Positions 36,567 to 45,683 of a stretch of 64,000 nt of DNA are shown here, piece after piece. A program made the translations under genes and the position numbers. The stretch covers positions 1 through 64,000 of the forward strand of contig NZ_JOFQ01000016.1 in the NCBI RefSeq assembly GCF_000718305.1, given 5' to 3'. The DNA comes from Streptomyces niger. Lineage in GTDB: Bacteria > Actinomycetota > Actinomycetes > Streptomycetales > Streptomycetaceae. Below the pieces are notes generated by a model, which searched no databases, had not been told where the DNA came from, and saw nothing but the letters and a program-made list of their open reading frames with translations. Numbering within the stretch: position 1 is the first letter of the stretch; every line of letters starts with the position of its first letter.

Positions 36567-39092
36567 TCACCTCTTGTTCGAACGTGATCCCCGATGCGTC
36601 CTCGGCAGCGACTGCTCGAACCAGACCGTCTTGCCCGTGGCCGTCCGGCTCGTGCCCCACTCGCGGGCCAGCCGGCTCACCACCCGCAGACCGCGCCCGT
36701 ACTCGTCCTCGTCCGTCACGCTCAGCAGCTGCGGCAGACTGTGATCGTCGTCCGACACCTCGCACAGCAGCGCGTCCGTCCGCACCAGGCGCAGCACCAC
36801 GTGCTGGGTGTGGGCGTGCCGCACGGCGTTGGTCACGACCTCGCTGACCAGCAGCTCGGCGGTGTCCGCCGCGGACTCCAGGCCCCAGTCGGCGAGCTGG
36901 TCGCGGACCAGACGGCGGGCCCGGGACGCCTCGCTCGCCGCTATGGGCAGCCGCCACTCGGCCACGTCCGCGCGCTCGATGCCGTTCAGCCGGGCCATCA
37001 ACAGCGCCACGTCGTCCTTGCGGCCGCCCCGGCCCGCGTTCAGCGTGGCTGCCAGCGCCCGGATGATCGTGTCGCAGGCGTCGTCCATGGAGGCCGCCGG
37101 ATGCGCGGCGGACTCGGCGAGCGCCGCCAGCCCGACGCCGATGTCCTCGCCCCGCACCTCCACCAGGCCGTCCGTGCACAGCACGAGACGGTCACCCGGC
37201 GCCACGGGCACGGTCACCGCTTCGAAGGGCACGCCGCCGACGCCGATCGGCGCACCCGTCGGCAGGTCCAGCAGCTCGCTGCGGCCGTCCGCCGCGCGCA
37301 CCACGACAGGCGGGATGTGCCCGGCGTTGGCGAGGGTCAGCCGGGACTCGATCGGGTCGTAGACGACGTACAGACACGTCGCGAGATAGTTGTCGCCGAG
37401 GCGCTGGGCGAGGTCGTCCAGACTGCGCAGCAGCTGCGCCGGCTGCATGTCGATGGCGGCCATGGTCTGTACGGCGGTCCGCAACTGGCCCATCATCGCC
37501 GCGGAGTTCAGACCGTGTCCCATGACGTCCCCGACCACCAGCGCGGTACGTGACCCGGGCAGCTTGATGGTGTCGAACCAGTCGCCGCCGACCCGGCCGA
37601 GGCGGGTGCCGGGCAGATAGCGGGTGGCGGTGTCGCAGCCCGCCATCCGGGGCTCGATGTGCGGGAGCATGCTGTCCTGCAGCGTCTCCGCGACGTTCTC
37701 CTGGTAGGTGTACATGCGGGCGTTGTCGAGCACCAGGCCGGCGCGCGCGGCCAGTTCCGCACCGGTGACCCGGTCCATGTCGTTGAACTCGGCGCGCTCC
37801 GGGTGGCGCAGCAGGATCATGAAGCCCAGCACGACGTTCCGCGCCTTCAGCGGGACGACCAGCATGGAACGCAGGTTGATCAGCGGGCTGATGTCGCGCT
37901 TGTCGAACTGCGCCGCGATGGCGTTGCCCATCTGCTCGCTGATCCGCGGGATCAGCACGGGCTCGCCGGTCGTCATGCACTGGAAGAACGGGGTGTGCGC
38001 CGGGAACGGCATCGACTCGCCGACCGGCACCACGTCGTCCCAGCGCCCCGGCTCGTCGTTGTGCTCCACCGCCACGCGGTGCCACATGGTCGTGGTGTCC
38101 GGCGGACCGTCGGGGAAGCCCTCGCCTGCGATGACCTGCTCGCGGAGGTAGGTGCCCGCGACGTCGGTGAAGCGGGGCACGACCGCCTCGCTGACCTCCT
38201 GGATCGTGCGGGCCAGGTCCAGCGAGGAGCCGATCCGGCCGCTGACCTCGTTCAGGAACTCCAGGCGCTCGCGGACCGCGGCATATTCGAGGTCCGACTC
38301 CAGTTCCGCGGTGGCCGCCTCGGCGGCCCGCGAATCGGCGGCCGACTCGGAGGCGGCGCGCAGCAGCCGGGCCCGCCGCTCCACGCGCCGCGGCACGCCC
38401 CAGTCCGGCGTGACCGGAAAGCGCTCCTGCTGACTGATCTCCAGTACCGGATAGCCCAGTTCGAGCACCTGCGAGACGATCCGGGCGCTCTCCTGCGGGC
38501 TCATGCTCGGCAGGATCTCGGGCAGCCGCCGGGCCAGCTCCTCGAAGCCGGGGAAGTCCGTGTGCAGCGCGAACCCCGGCGCGTACCGCTCCCGCTCCCG
38601 GCCGCCCTGCGCGCCGGCCTCCCCCTCCTCGCCGCCCTCGCCGTGCAACTGCCCCGCGTCGGCCGCCAGTACGAGCAGCCGCTCGGCACCGGGCCCGACA
38701 AGGGGGTACGCCCACCACAGGATGTCGACCTGGCCGCGCTCCGGAGTCGCCATCCGGGCCCGCCCGGCCCGCGGATAGGAGGTCTCGCCGCCGAGCGCGG
38801 ACTCCAGGTCGGGGCCGGGGCCGTCCGGATCCTCGTCGCCGTCCGGGCCGCGCCACTCGTCGGAGCCCAGCGCTCCGGAGACCGGCATCAGCTCCACGGC
38901 GGGCGCGCCCACCGCGTCCTCGCGCGAGGGGCCGAAGAGCCGGCGCGCGCCCCGACTCCAGTGGGACACCAGACCGCGGGCGTCGACCACGACCACGGCC
39001 AGGGGGATCCGGCCGGGCTCGGGGCCCCGCGGCGTGGGCACTCCCGGCACCGCACTCACCATGTCGTCGCCGTGCGACGGGCCACGCTCCAT
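36567..39092 (-). CDS. PAS/GAF/SpoIIE phosphatase with anti-sigma kinase domain
   Basis: Protein of 841 residues. Order: a PAS-like sensor (about 25-150), a charged low-complexity linker, a coiled-coil, a GAF domain (about 280-430, LARTIQEVSEAVVPRFTDVAGTYL), a SpoIIE/PP2C phosphatase (VGGDWFDTIKLPGSRTALVVGDVMGHG to DRLVLCTDGLVE, metal Asp residues present), and a C-terminal HATPase_c of the RsbW/anti-sigma type (ELLVSEVVTNAVRHAHTQ, YGRGLRVVSRLAREWG). Such multi-domain proteins tune anti-sigma/anti-anti-sigma switches in Streptomyces. The ATG at 39092 follows AAGGAG by nine bases; one at 39122 is less well placed. No sigma factor is adjacent. Confidence 0.9.
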   Translation of the reverse strand: MERGPSHGDDMVSAVPGVPTPRGPEPGRIPLAVVVVDARGLVSHWSRGARRLFGPSREDAVGAPAVELMPVSGALGSDEWRGPDGDEDPDGPGPDLESALGGETSYPRAGRARMATPERGQVDILWWAYPLVGPGAERLLVLAADAGQLHGEGGEEGEAGAQGGRERERYAPGFALHTDFPGFEELARRLPEILPSMSPQESARIVSQVLELGYPVLEISQQERFPVTPDWGVPRRVERRARLLRAASESAADSRAAEAATAELESDLEYAAVRERLEFLNEVSGRIGSSLDLARTIQEVSEAVVPRFTDVAGTYLREQVIAGEGFPDGPPDTTTMWHRVAVEHNDEPGRWDDVVPVGESMPFPAHTPFFQCMTTGEPVLIPRISEQMGNAIAAQFDKRDISPLINLRSMLVVPLKARNVVLGFMILLRHPERAEFNDMDRVTGAELAARAGLVLDNARMYTYQENVAETLQDSMLPHIEPRMAGCDTATRYLPGTRLGRVGGDWFDTIKLPGSRTALVVGDVMGHGLNSAAMMGQLRTAVQTMAAIDMQPAQLLRSLDDLAQRLGDNYLATCLYVVYDPIESRLTLANAGHIPPVVVRAADGRSELLDLPTGAPIGVGGVPFEAVTVPVAPGDRLVLCTDGLVEVRGEDIGVGLAALAESAAHPAASMDDACDTIIRALAATLNAGRGGRKDDVALLMARLNGIERADVAEWRLPIAASEASRARRLVRDQLADWGLESAADTAELLVSEVVTNAVRHAHTQHVVLRLVRTDALLCEVSDDDHSLPQLLSVTDEDEYGRGLRVVSRLAREWGTSRTATGKTVWFEQSLPRTHRGSRSNKR

Positions 39093-39440
39093 GGGCGGTT
39101 GCTCCTTCGTACGCGTACGCATGATCTGCGTCCCGCTACCACGGTACGGCCACACGTTGCCTGACGGGGCGCATTCCGGGAAGTGCCGTACCCGGGCGAA
39201 GGGCGTCCTGCCTCGCGTTACTCCACGACACACCCGCCGTTCCCACCGCCCGCACACCTCCCGCCGGTCCCGTGGACGACCGTCGTCCACGAGCACGGGA
39301 CCGTAGCGGAAAGCGGCGCCGCGCGGTGGCCGCCGACGCACGAAGGTGCATATTTCCGCCGAGTGCGCCCCGCGGATGCGCGTGCACTCCGGAGGCCCGC
39401 GCTCCGGGGCACCTCGCGGCGGGCTCCCGGGGCCCAGCGG
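39093..39440. other. Gene-free region between SpoIIE phosphatase and MFS genes
   Basis: Contains the phosphatase promoter, with the palindrome GTACGCGTAC at 39110-39119, and a long hairpin at 39266-39304. No gene or RNA is recognised in the rest. Confidence 0.5.
39266..39304 (-). terminator. Bulged hairpin downstream of the MFS gene
   Basis: An outer CGGTCCC/GGGACCG stem and an inner GTGGACGA-CCG-TCGTCCAC stem with a six-base bulge. It stands 137 bp beyond the MFS stop and could terminate that transcript. Confidence 0.45.
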
Positions 39441-41819
39441 TCAGTCCTCGTGCCCCAGTTGGAGGTCGCGCTCCGTCCGGCCGCCGCCCGCGACCTGGAG
39501 GACGGTGGCCACCGGCGGATAGCCCGCGGCGACGACGGTGTACTCGCCGGCGGCCATGTCCACGAAGCGGAACAGGCCGTCGGGGCCCGTGGTCGCGGTG
39601 TCCACGACGTTGCCGCCCGCATCCAGGAGCGTGACCCGGGCGTCCTCCACGGGCCGCCCGCCGCCGGCCCGTACGGTGCCGCGCAGCACCGCGCCGCCCG
39701 CCAGCTCGACGTCCTGCCGGGTCTCACGGGACGCCTGCACGGACACCGGCAGCGCGGCCGGCCGGAAGGCGGGGGCACTGGAGGCGAGCGTGTACTCCCC
39801 CGCCACCAACTCGCCGATCACGTAAGCGCCCTCGCGCCCGCTGCGCGTCGTGGCCACCACCTCGCCGCGCACGTCCGTCAGCGTCACCATGGCGTCGCGC
39901 ACGGGTGTGCCGTCGGCCGTGGTGACCGTGCCCGCGAGCCGCCCCGCGCCGCCCAGGACGACGTCCAGGTCGACCGGCCGGTCCCCGACCGTGACGCTGA
40001 CGGCCCGCGGCTGGTGGCCGCCGGCCGCCGCGATCAGCACGTACGGCCCGGCGCCCGGCGTGCTCAGCGCGTACCGCCCGTCCTCGCCGGTCGCGCCGCG
40101 CCCGATCTGCCGCCCGGTGACGTCGATGAGGGTGAGCGCGGCGCGCGGCACGACGGAGCCGTCGTGGTGCTGCACGGTGCCGCAGATCGGCACGCCGGCC
40201 GGGGAGTACGGGGTCGCCGCGGGCGCGGTGCGGGCGGCGGGAACGGTCGCGACGGCCTCCGCGCCGCCCTCGCCGGGGGCGGTCTGCGGGCCGTGCGGGG
40301 AGTAGGCAGCGTGGGACACGTGGGGGTTCTCCTTGAGGAAGAAGGCGAGCAACAGCCCGAGGAGGAGCACGGGCACGAGGTGGCGCAGGAGGCCGGGCAC
40401 GGCCTCGGCGGAGACGGCGGGGTGGGCATCGCGAAGCGGCCCCGCCGTCCGTACGGCGAGCACGGCACCCAGGGCGGCCGCGCCGGCGGCGGCGCCGAGC
40501 TGTCGCGCGTACGTACTGGCGGCGAGGGCGGTGGTGCCGCCGTGGGGGCGCCCGGCGTGCCGTACGGCCACGGGGAGGACCGGCAGGGCGAAGCCGAGGC
40601 CGAGCCCGAGGATGCCCGTCCAGAGCGCGCACGTGGCGCGTGCGGTGTCCGCCTGGAGGTGGGAGAGGAGCCACATGCCCTCGGCGGCCAGCGCGCAGCC
40701 CAGTACCGGGAACAGCCTGTGGTGACCGGTGCGGCCGACGAGCCGGTCGGCGACGGCGGCTGCCAGGACGAAACCGCCCGCCATCGGGAGCAGCGAGATG
40801 CCGGCCTCCAGGGGCGAGGCGCCGCCCCTCCCTTGAAGGAAGGCCGGGAGTTGTACGGCGACCCCGAGGAGCGCGGCGCCGGCCGCGGCGCCCACCGCAC
40901 CGGCGGCGAGCACCGTCCGGTCGCGGAGGAGGCGCGCCGGCAGGATCGGTTCGGCGGTGGCGTACCCGACGGCCACGAGGAGCAGGGCGCTGCCGAGCGC
41001 GCCGCACGAGAGGCCGAGAACGACCCGCGAGTCCCAGGCGTACGCCGTGCCGGCCCAGCAGGCGAGCAGGACGGCGCACACGGAGAAGGCGGCGAGCAGC
41101 AGGGCGCCCAGGGGGTCGGTCCCCGGCCGCCGGGCGGACCGCGGTGCTTTCAGGGCGACGGCCACCACGAGGAGGGCGAAGAGCCCGAGGGGCACGTTCA
41201 CCGCGAAGCACCAGCGCCAGGAGGCGTGTTGGGCGAGGAGGCCGCCGATCAGCGGGCCCGCGGCGGTGGCGAGGCCGTAGGCGGTGCCGGTGAGGACCGT
41301 GGCGCGGACGCGCGTCCGGTGGTGCGCGGTCTCGGCGGCCAGGGCCTGGACGCCGCCCATGATGCCGCCGGCACCGAAGCCCTGGAGGGCGCGGCCGGCG
41401 AGCAGCGCGTCCATCGTGTGCGCCCGAGTGGCCAGCGCGGACCCGGCCACGAAGGCGAGGAGGGCGAGGAGGAGCGCCGGCTTGCGGCCGAAGCGGTCGC
41501 CGAGCCTGCCGTACAGGGGCAGGGCCACGGCCGAGGCGAGGAGGTACCCGGGCACCAGCCACGCCGTCCGGTCGGCGCCGGGCAGCCGGTCGGCGATCTC
41601 CGGCAGCGGGAGGGCCACGACGGTCTGGCCCAGCGCCGCGAGGAGCAGCGCCGGGGCCAGGCCGAGTACGGCCGCCAGGCGGACGCGGCGGGGACCGGGC
41701 CGGTCCGCCTCCGTGGCGCCGGGCCGAGCCGGCGGTGCCGCGTCCGCCTCGTCCGTGGTCGCGCCGGACGCCGGCGGTTCCGACCTCTCGTCCGGCTCCG
41801 CCAGGGTGGTCCCTCCCAC
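39441..41819 (-). CDS. MFS exporter (DHA2-like) fused to carboxypeptidase-regulatory-like repeats
   Basis: Protein of 792 residues. Residues about 45-505 form an MFS drug exporter with many hydrophobic segments; LYGRLGDRFGRKPALL is the loop 2-3 signature and GPLIGGLLAQHASWRWCFAVNVPLG the DHA antiporter motif C. After the last membrane segment (VLLLGLLLAFFLKENPH) come three copies of an 80-residue beta-sandwich repeat (about 545-790), each with the pattern GTV...DG.PV..A.VTL.D..G.VV..T..G.DG.Y as in CarboxypepD_reg domains. The tail would face the side of the C-terminus, normally the cytoplasm. GTG start with GGGGAG upstream. Substrate and repeat function are unknown. Confidence 0.88.
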   Translation of the reverse strand: MGGTTLAEPDERSEPPASGATTDEADAAPPARPGATEADRPGPRRVRLAAVLGLAPALLLAALGQTVVALPLPEIADRLPGADRTAWLVPGYLLASAVALPLYGRLGDRFGRKPALLLALLAFVAGSALATRAHTMDALLAGRALQGFGAGGIMGGVQALAAETAHHRTRVRATVLTGTAYGLATAAGPLIGGLLAQHASWRWCFAVNVPLGLFALLVVAVALKAPRSARRPGTDPLGALLLAAFSVCAVLLACWAGTAYAWDSRVVLGLSCGALGSALLLVAVGYATAEPILPARLLRDRTVLAAGAVGAAAGAALLGVAVQLPAFLQGRGGASPLEAGISLLPMAGGFVLAAAVADRLVGRTGHHRLFPVLGCALAAEGMWLLSHLQADTARATCALWTGILGLGLGFALPVLPVAVRHAGRPHGGTTALAASTYARQLGAAAGAAALGAVLAVRTAGPLRDAHPAVSAEAVPGLLRHLVPVLLLGLLLAFFLKENPHVSHAAYSPHGPQTAPGEGGAEAVATVPAARTAPAATPYSPAGVPICGTVQHHDGSVVPRAALTLIDVTGRQIGRGATGEDGRYALSTPGAGPYVLIAAAGGHQPRAVSVTVGDRPVDLDVVLGGAGRLAGTVTTADGTPVRDAMVTLTDVRGEVVATTRSGREGAYVIGELVAGEYTLASSAPAFRPAALPVSVQASRETRQDVELAGGAVLRGTVRAGGGRPVEDARVTLLDAGGNVVDTATTGPDGLFRFVDMAAGEYTVVAAGYPPVATVLQVAGGGRTERDLQLGHED

Positions 41820-42067
41820 GTGCTGCTCCCCTCGTCACGCCTGTGCCGCGCCCTGTTCTCGCATCGGGCGACAACTGCGATCAAGCGTGACGAAAGGGTG
41901 TGTACGGGGCGGGAGCCGCCGTCAACCGCCGTACGGGGGTGGCGCGCCCGGCCCTCATCAGGGCTTTAGCGCCGCGCGCGGGAACGGCGCGCGTCATGCG
42001 GACGCGAGAGGAAACCACCCGATCCAGCGAGGCGCGCGACCCCGTTCCCGCTCCCCCGCGAGCGCGG

Positions 42068-42511
42068 TCACTTCTCCACGTGCGCCGCGAGGTTGGCGAG
42101 CATCGCGTCGTAGATCCGGCCGAGCCCCTTGGGTGCGAAGGTCCGCTCGAAGAAGCCGCCGACACCGCCCGCGCCCTGCCAGGTGGTGGTCACGGTGACG
42201 CGGGCGCGCTTCTCGCCTGCCGGGGTGACGATCCAGGTGGTGACCATGGAGGAGTTGCGGTCCTTCTCCACCAGCTGTCCGTCGGTCGGCTCGTCGACGT
42301 CCAGCAGGCAGTCGCGGACGCGCTTGCTGGTCGCCTGGAGCTTCCAGTGCACCAGCGTGCCCTTGCCGTCGCCGCCTTCGCGGACCTCGTACTCGCTGAA
42401 GTGCTCGGGCAGCAGCTTCGGGCGGGTGCCGGAGTAGTCCGCGAGCGCGTCGAAGACGTCCTCCGGATCCGCCGCGATCTCGCGCTGCGTGGTGGCTTCG
42501 ACCTGGCCCAT
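42068..42511 (-). CDS. SRPBCC family protein
   Basis: Protein of 147 residues opening MGQVEATTQREIAADPEDVFDALADYSG, the usual start of a polyketide-cyclase/Bet v1-like SRPBCC fold; the beta strands VTTWIVTPAGEKRARVTVTTTW and the C-terminal helix RIYDAMLANLAAHVEK follow. The fold binds hydrophobic ligands; no substrate is suggested. The ATG at 42511 has GGAGG eight bases before it. It is divergent from the SOS-boxed radical SAM gene. Confidence 0.82.
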   Translation of the reverse strand: MGQVEATTQREIAADPEDVFDALADYSGTRPKLLPEHFSEYEVREGGDGKGTLVHWKLQATSKRVRDCLLDVDEPTDGQLVEKDRNSSMVTTWIVTPAGEKRARVTVTTTWQGAGGVGGFFERTFAPKGLGRIYDAMLANLAAHVEK

Positions 42512-42596
42512 GTGTGTCGCCCTCCGGGGTGCTCGCTTGCTGGTGGTCCGGTGTGCGGCAAGCCAACCACTCCGGCGCTGCGCGCCCAAATCCGGG

Positions 42597-42630
42597 TTGA
42601 CAGCACCGATGGGAACGCCTGTTCTATTAT
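42597..42630 (+). promoter_or_regulatory. SOS (LexA) box over a TTGACA promoter
   Basis: GAAC-GCCT-GTTC at 42613-42624 matches the actinobacterial LexA consensus GAAC-N4-GTTC. A consensus -35 TTGACA stands at 42597-42602, and TTCTAT (42622-42627) or TATTAT (42625-42630) can serve as -10, so LexA would block the promoter of the radical SAM gene 44 bp downstream. Confidence 0.75.
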
Positions 42631-42667
42631 CGACGGCGGGGGGCCGCAGCACCCATGAGGAGGCGCA

Positions 42668-43756
42668 ATGCGCTGGGAGAACTTGAGCGAGGGCTCGGCG
42701 GACCCGTCCGGTCCGGCGCGCACGCCCGCGCTCTTCGGCACGGACGTGGTGACCCGGACCGTCGACACCCCGGAGTTCGCCGGGGTGACGTTCCACGAAG
42801 TACGGGCCAGGTCGATCGTCAACCGGGTGCCGGGCGCCTCCCGCATGCCGTTCGAATGGACGGTGAACCCGTACCGGGGCTGTACTCACGCTTGCGTGTA
42901 CTGCTTCGCCAGGCGCACCCACAGCTACCTGGACCTGGACACCGGGCTCGGCTTCGACAGCCAGATCGTGGTCAAGGTCAACGCGCCCGACCTGCTCAGA
43001 CGCGAACTGTCCGGAAGACGCTGGCGCGGCGAGCACATCGCCATGGGCACCAACGTCGACTGCTATCAGCGGGCCGAGGGCCGCTACCGACTGATGCCCG
43101 GCATCATCGAGACCCTCCGCGACCACGCGAACCCCTTCTCGATCCTCACCAAGGGCACGCTGATCCTCCGCGACCTGGACCTGCTCCGCGAGGCGGCCGA
43201 GGTCACCGACGTCGGCATCTCGATGTCGGTCGGCTTCCTGGACCGCGAGCTGTGGCGCACGGTGGAGCCCGGCACGCCGTCCCCGGAGCGCCGCCTGGAC
43301 GCCGTCCGCACCCTCACCGAGCACGGCATCGGCTGCGGCGTCCTGATGGCGCCGGTCATCCCCTTCCTGGGCGACCATCCCGATCAGCTGCGCGCCACCG
43401 TGCGGGCCGTCGCGGCGGCCGGCGCCTCCTCCGTGACGCCGCTGGTGCTGCACCTGCGGCCGGGCGCACGTGAGTGGTTCATGGCCTGGCTGGAGCGCCA
43501 CCACCCCCATCTGGTGCGGCGGTACGAGCGCCTGTATGCGGACGGTGCGTACGCCCCGAAGTGGTACCAGCGGCGGATCACCCGTCAGGTCCACGAGCTG
43601 GCCGCCGAGTACGGCATCGGCCCCGCGCACGCCGCCGGGCACCGCCGCGGCACGCGCCGCCCGGCGCCCCGGGTACCGGCCCAGGCCGGCCCGGTGGAGC
43701 CGGACTCCCCCACCGGCCCCGCGGCGGCCGGGGCCACCCAGCTGACGCTGCTCTGA
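42668..43756 (+). CDS. Rv2578c-family radical SAM protein (SplB-like)
   Basis: Protein of 362 residues. The cluster motif is NPYRGCTHACVYCFARRTH (Cys-X3-Cys-X2-Cys), followed by VKVNAPDLLRREL, IAMGTNVDCYQRAEGRYRLMPGIIE and FSILTKGTLILRD. These define the Rv2578c group, distantly like spore photoproduct lyase. The reaction is not established; a role in DNA damage is suggested by LexA control of the mycobacterial homologue and by the SOS box here. The ATG at 42668 has AGGAGG upstream. The last 45 residues are Pro/Ala-rich and end in QLTLL, reminiscent of a sliding-clamp-binding motif. Confidence 0.88.
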   Translation: MRWENLSEGSADPSGPARTPALFGTDVVTRTVDTPEFAGVTFHEVRARSIVNRVPGASRMPFEWTVNPYRGCTHACVYCFARRTHSYLDLDTGLGFDSQIVVKVNAPDLLRRELSGRRWRGEHIAMGTNVDCYQRAEGRYRLMPGIIETLRDHANPFSILTKGTLILRDLDLLREAAEVTDVGISMSVGFLDRELWRTVEPGTPSPERRLDAVRTLTEHGIGCGVLMAPVIPFLGDHPDQLRATVRAVAAAGASSVTPLVLHLRPGAREWFMAWLERHHPHLVRRYERLYADGAYAPKWYQRRITRQVHELAAEYGIGPAHAAGHRRGTRRPAPRVPAQAGPVEPDSPTGPAAAGATQLTLL

Positions 43757-43880
43757 CCGGCTCCCGGCCCGCCCCGTGATCGTCCGGGAGGTGCGCCGGC
43801 TGCGTTCCCGGTACGGCGTGACGCTGCGGGCGGCGCTGGGCCGGTGAGCGCGGCAGGCGCCGGCGCCGTACGCTGAGCCG

Positions 43881-44327
43881 GTGCGCATCGGGGAACTGGC
43901 GGCGGCCACGGGGACGACTTCTCGGGCGCTGCGCCACTACGAGCATGAGGGGCTGATCGGCTCCGTACGCGAGGCCAACGGCTACCGCGTCTACGACGAA
44001 CGGGCGGCGGTGCGGGTCCGGAACATCCGGCACCTGCTCGACGCCGGGCTCACGCTGGCCGACGTACGCTGCTTCGCCGGCTGCCTGGACGGGGACATGA
44101 CGACCGCGCAGCCGTCCCCTGTAGGCCTGCGCATCGCCCGGGAGCGACTCGCCCTGATCGACGCACGGCTCGCCGCGCAGACGGCGGCACGCGACCGGCT
44201 GGCCCGCGCGCTGGCCGCGGCGCAGCCCCCGCCCGAGGCGCAGCTCACACCAGAGGCGCAGCCCCCGCCCGGGGCGCCGTTCACGCCACCACCGCGCCCC
44301 CGTCCACCGGCAGGATCGCGCCCGTGA
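43881..44327 (+). CDS. MerR-family transcriptional regulator
   Basis: Protein of 148 residues. MRIGELAAATGTTSRALRHYEHEGLIGSVREANGYRVYDERAAVRV is the MerR winged helix; the dimerisation coiled-coil follows (RIARERLALIDARLAAQTAARDRLARAL). The C-terminus is a short Pro-rich tail with two PPPEAQ-type repeats. No metal-binding Cys pair is seen. GTG start with a TACGCT -10 about six bases upstream, so leaderless. Its end overlaps the convergent SDR gene by 47 bp; a MerR-type dyad lies in that gene's promoter. Confidence 0.88.
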   Translation: MRIGELAAATGTTSRALRHYEHEGLIGSVREANGYRVYDERAAVRVRNIRHLLDAGLTLADVRCFAGCLDGDMTTAQPSPVGLRIARERLALIDARLAAQTAARDRLARALAAAQPPPEAQLTPEAQPPPGAPFTPPPRPRPPAGSRP

Positions 44328-45042
44328 CGAACGCGGACTCCGGGGAGGCCAGTCGCAGCACCGCATGGGCCACCTCCTCCGGGCGGCCCAGCCGGCCCAG
44401 TGGAGTGTGGTCGATCTGCCAGGCGCGTACGGCCGCCAGGCGCTCGGCCGACAGGCCCTGGTGCGCGCCGATCGGCGTCTCCACGGCGCCCGGTGCTACG
44501 CCGACGACCCGTATGCCGCGCGGCGCCAGCTCCACCGCCCAGCTGCGGGTCAGCGTGTCGAGCCCGGCCTTGCTCGCGGCGTAGACGGCGTTGCCGGGCC
44601 AGGCCCGCTGCCCCACGGACGTCGAGATGTTGACCACGACGCCGCCGGCGCGCTCCAGGTGGGGCAGCGCCGCCCGGGTCAGCAGCACGGGCGCCACCAG
44701 GTTGGTCGCGAGCTGCGGTCCGATCGATTCCTTCGTGCAGGTCGCCAGCGCCCCGCTTCTTACGATCCCCGCGTTGTTGACCAGCACGTCCAGTCGCCCG
44801 TACGTGGCCACCGCATGCGCGGCGATCCTTTCCGCGGCCCCGTCGGCGGTGATGTCGGCCGCGTACGGTGTGATCACCGAGTGGCCCGCGGCGGCCTCCG
44901 CCAGCGGCTCCGGGCGCCGCCCGACCGCCACCACACGCGCCCCCGCCGCCGCGAAGGCCCGCGCGGTGGCCCGCCCGATGCCGGTGCCGGCCCCCGTGAC
45001 CACCACGACCCGCCCGCCGAACTCCTGCTTCTCTGTGCTCAT
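44281..45042 (-). CDS. SDR family oxidoreductase
   Basis: Protein of 253 residues, classical SDR: GAGTGIG nucleotide motif, NNAGIV, catalytic Ser in NISTSVG and YAASK, and the C-terminal VTGAILPVDGG. It would oxidise or reduce a secondary alcohol or ketone with NAD(P). The dyad at 45058-45079 and the convergent, overlapping merR gene suggest that the MerR protein controls it. Substrate unknown. Confidence 0.9.
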   Translation of the reverse strand: MSTEKQEFGGRVVVVTGAGTGIGRATARAFAAAGARVVAVGRRPEPLAEAAAGHSVITPYAADITADGAAERIAAHAVATYGRLDVLVNNAGIVRSGALATCTKESIGPQLATNLVAPVLLTRAALPHLERAGGVVVNISTSVGQRAWPGNAVYAASKAGLDTLTRSWAVELAPRGIRVVGVAPGAVETPIGAHQGLSAERLAAVRAWQIDHTPLGRLGRPEEVAHAVLRLASPESAFVTGAILPVDGGAVVA

Positions 45043-45057
45043 GCCGGGCAGTCTGGA

Positions 45058-45079
45058 ACCCTGCCGCCTGCGTCAAGGT
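45058..45079 (-). promoter_or_regulatory. MerR-type dyad upstream of the SDR gene
   Basis: ACCCTGCC-N6-GTCAAGGT is a 22-bp dyad with two mismatches, 16 bp before the SDR start, with a TTGACC hexamer at its far side on the minus strand. MerR sites have this length and lie in the spacer. No convincing -10 was found. Confidence 0.45.
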
Positions 45080-45147
45080 CAACCCCGAGGCGACGCGCCC
45101 GCGGAAACACCGACCACACCCGGTGCCTGCGCGCCTAGCCTGCCGCC

Positions 45148-45675
45148 ATGGATGAGCTGCGGATACGACGGATGACCGAGGACGACATCGGGGCGGTCTG
45201 CGCGGTCCGGGTCCGCGGTTGGCAGTGGGCCTACGCCGGGTTGGTGCCGCAGCACTTCCTCGACGGGCTGGACGTCGAGGAAGAGGCGCAGCGTCGGCGC
45301 GACTTGTTCACCAAGGCGCCCGCCGAGGTGGTCAACCTCGTGGCGGAGCGCGCCGGTTCGGTGACCGGGTGGGCCGCCGTCGGGCCGTACCGCGACGAGA
45401 CGACCGGCCGGCGGGACGATGCGCTCGCGGAGCTGTACGCCCTGTACGTGATGCCCGAGCAGGTCGGCACCGGTATCGGCCGCGCGCTGATGGCCTCGTC
45501 CCTCGACCTCACCAGGGAGCGGGGTTACCCCGGCATGCGCCTGTGGGTGCTCGAACACAACGTCCGGGCGCGCCGCTTCTACGAGCGGGCGGGGTTCGCG
45601 CCGGACGGCGCGGAGGAGTCCTTCGAGCTGGCGGGCGTCCTCGTACCGGAGGTCCGGTACGCCCGCTCCCTGTAG
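45148..45675 (+). CDS. GNAT family N-acetyltransferase
   Basis: Protein of 175 residues: IRRMTEDDIGAVCAVRVRGWQWAYAGLVP at the N-terminus, then the acetyl-CoA motif LYALYVMPEQVGTGIGRALMASSLDLTRERGY and LWVLEHNVRARRFYERAGFAPDGAE. Typical of PhnO/RimI-like acetyltransferases; substrate unknown. A TAGCCT box about eight bases before the ATG suggests a leaderless message. Confidence 0.88.
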   Translation: MDELRIRRMTEDDIGAVCAVRVRGWQWAYAGLVPQHFLDGLDVEEEAQRRRDLFTKAPAEVVNLVAERAGSVTGWAAVGPYRDETTGRRDDALAELYALYVMPEQVGTGIGRALMASSLDLTRERGYPGMRLWVLEHNVRARRFYERAGFAPDGAEESFELAGVLVPEVRYARSL

Positions 45676-45683
45676 CGCGCCGG

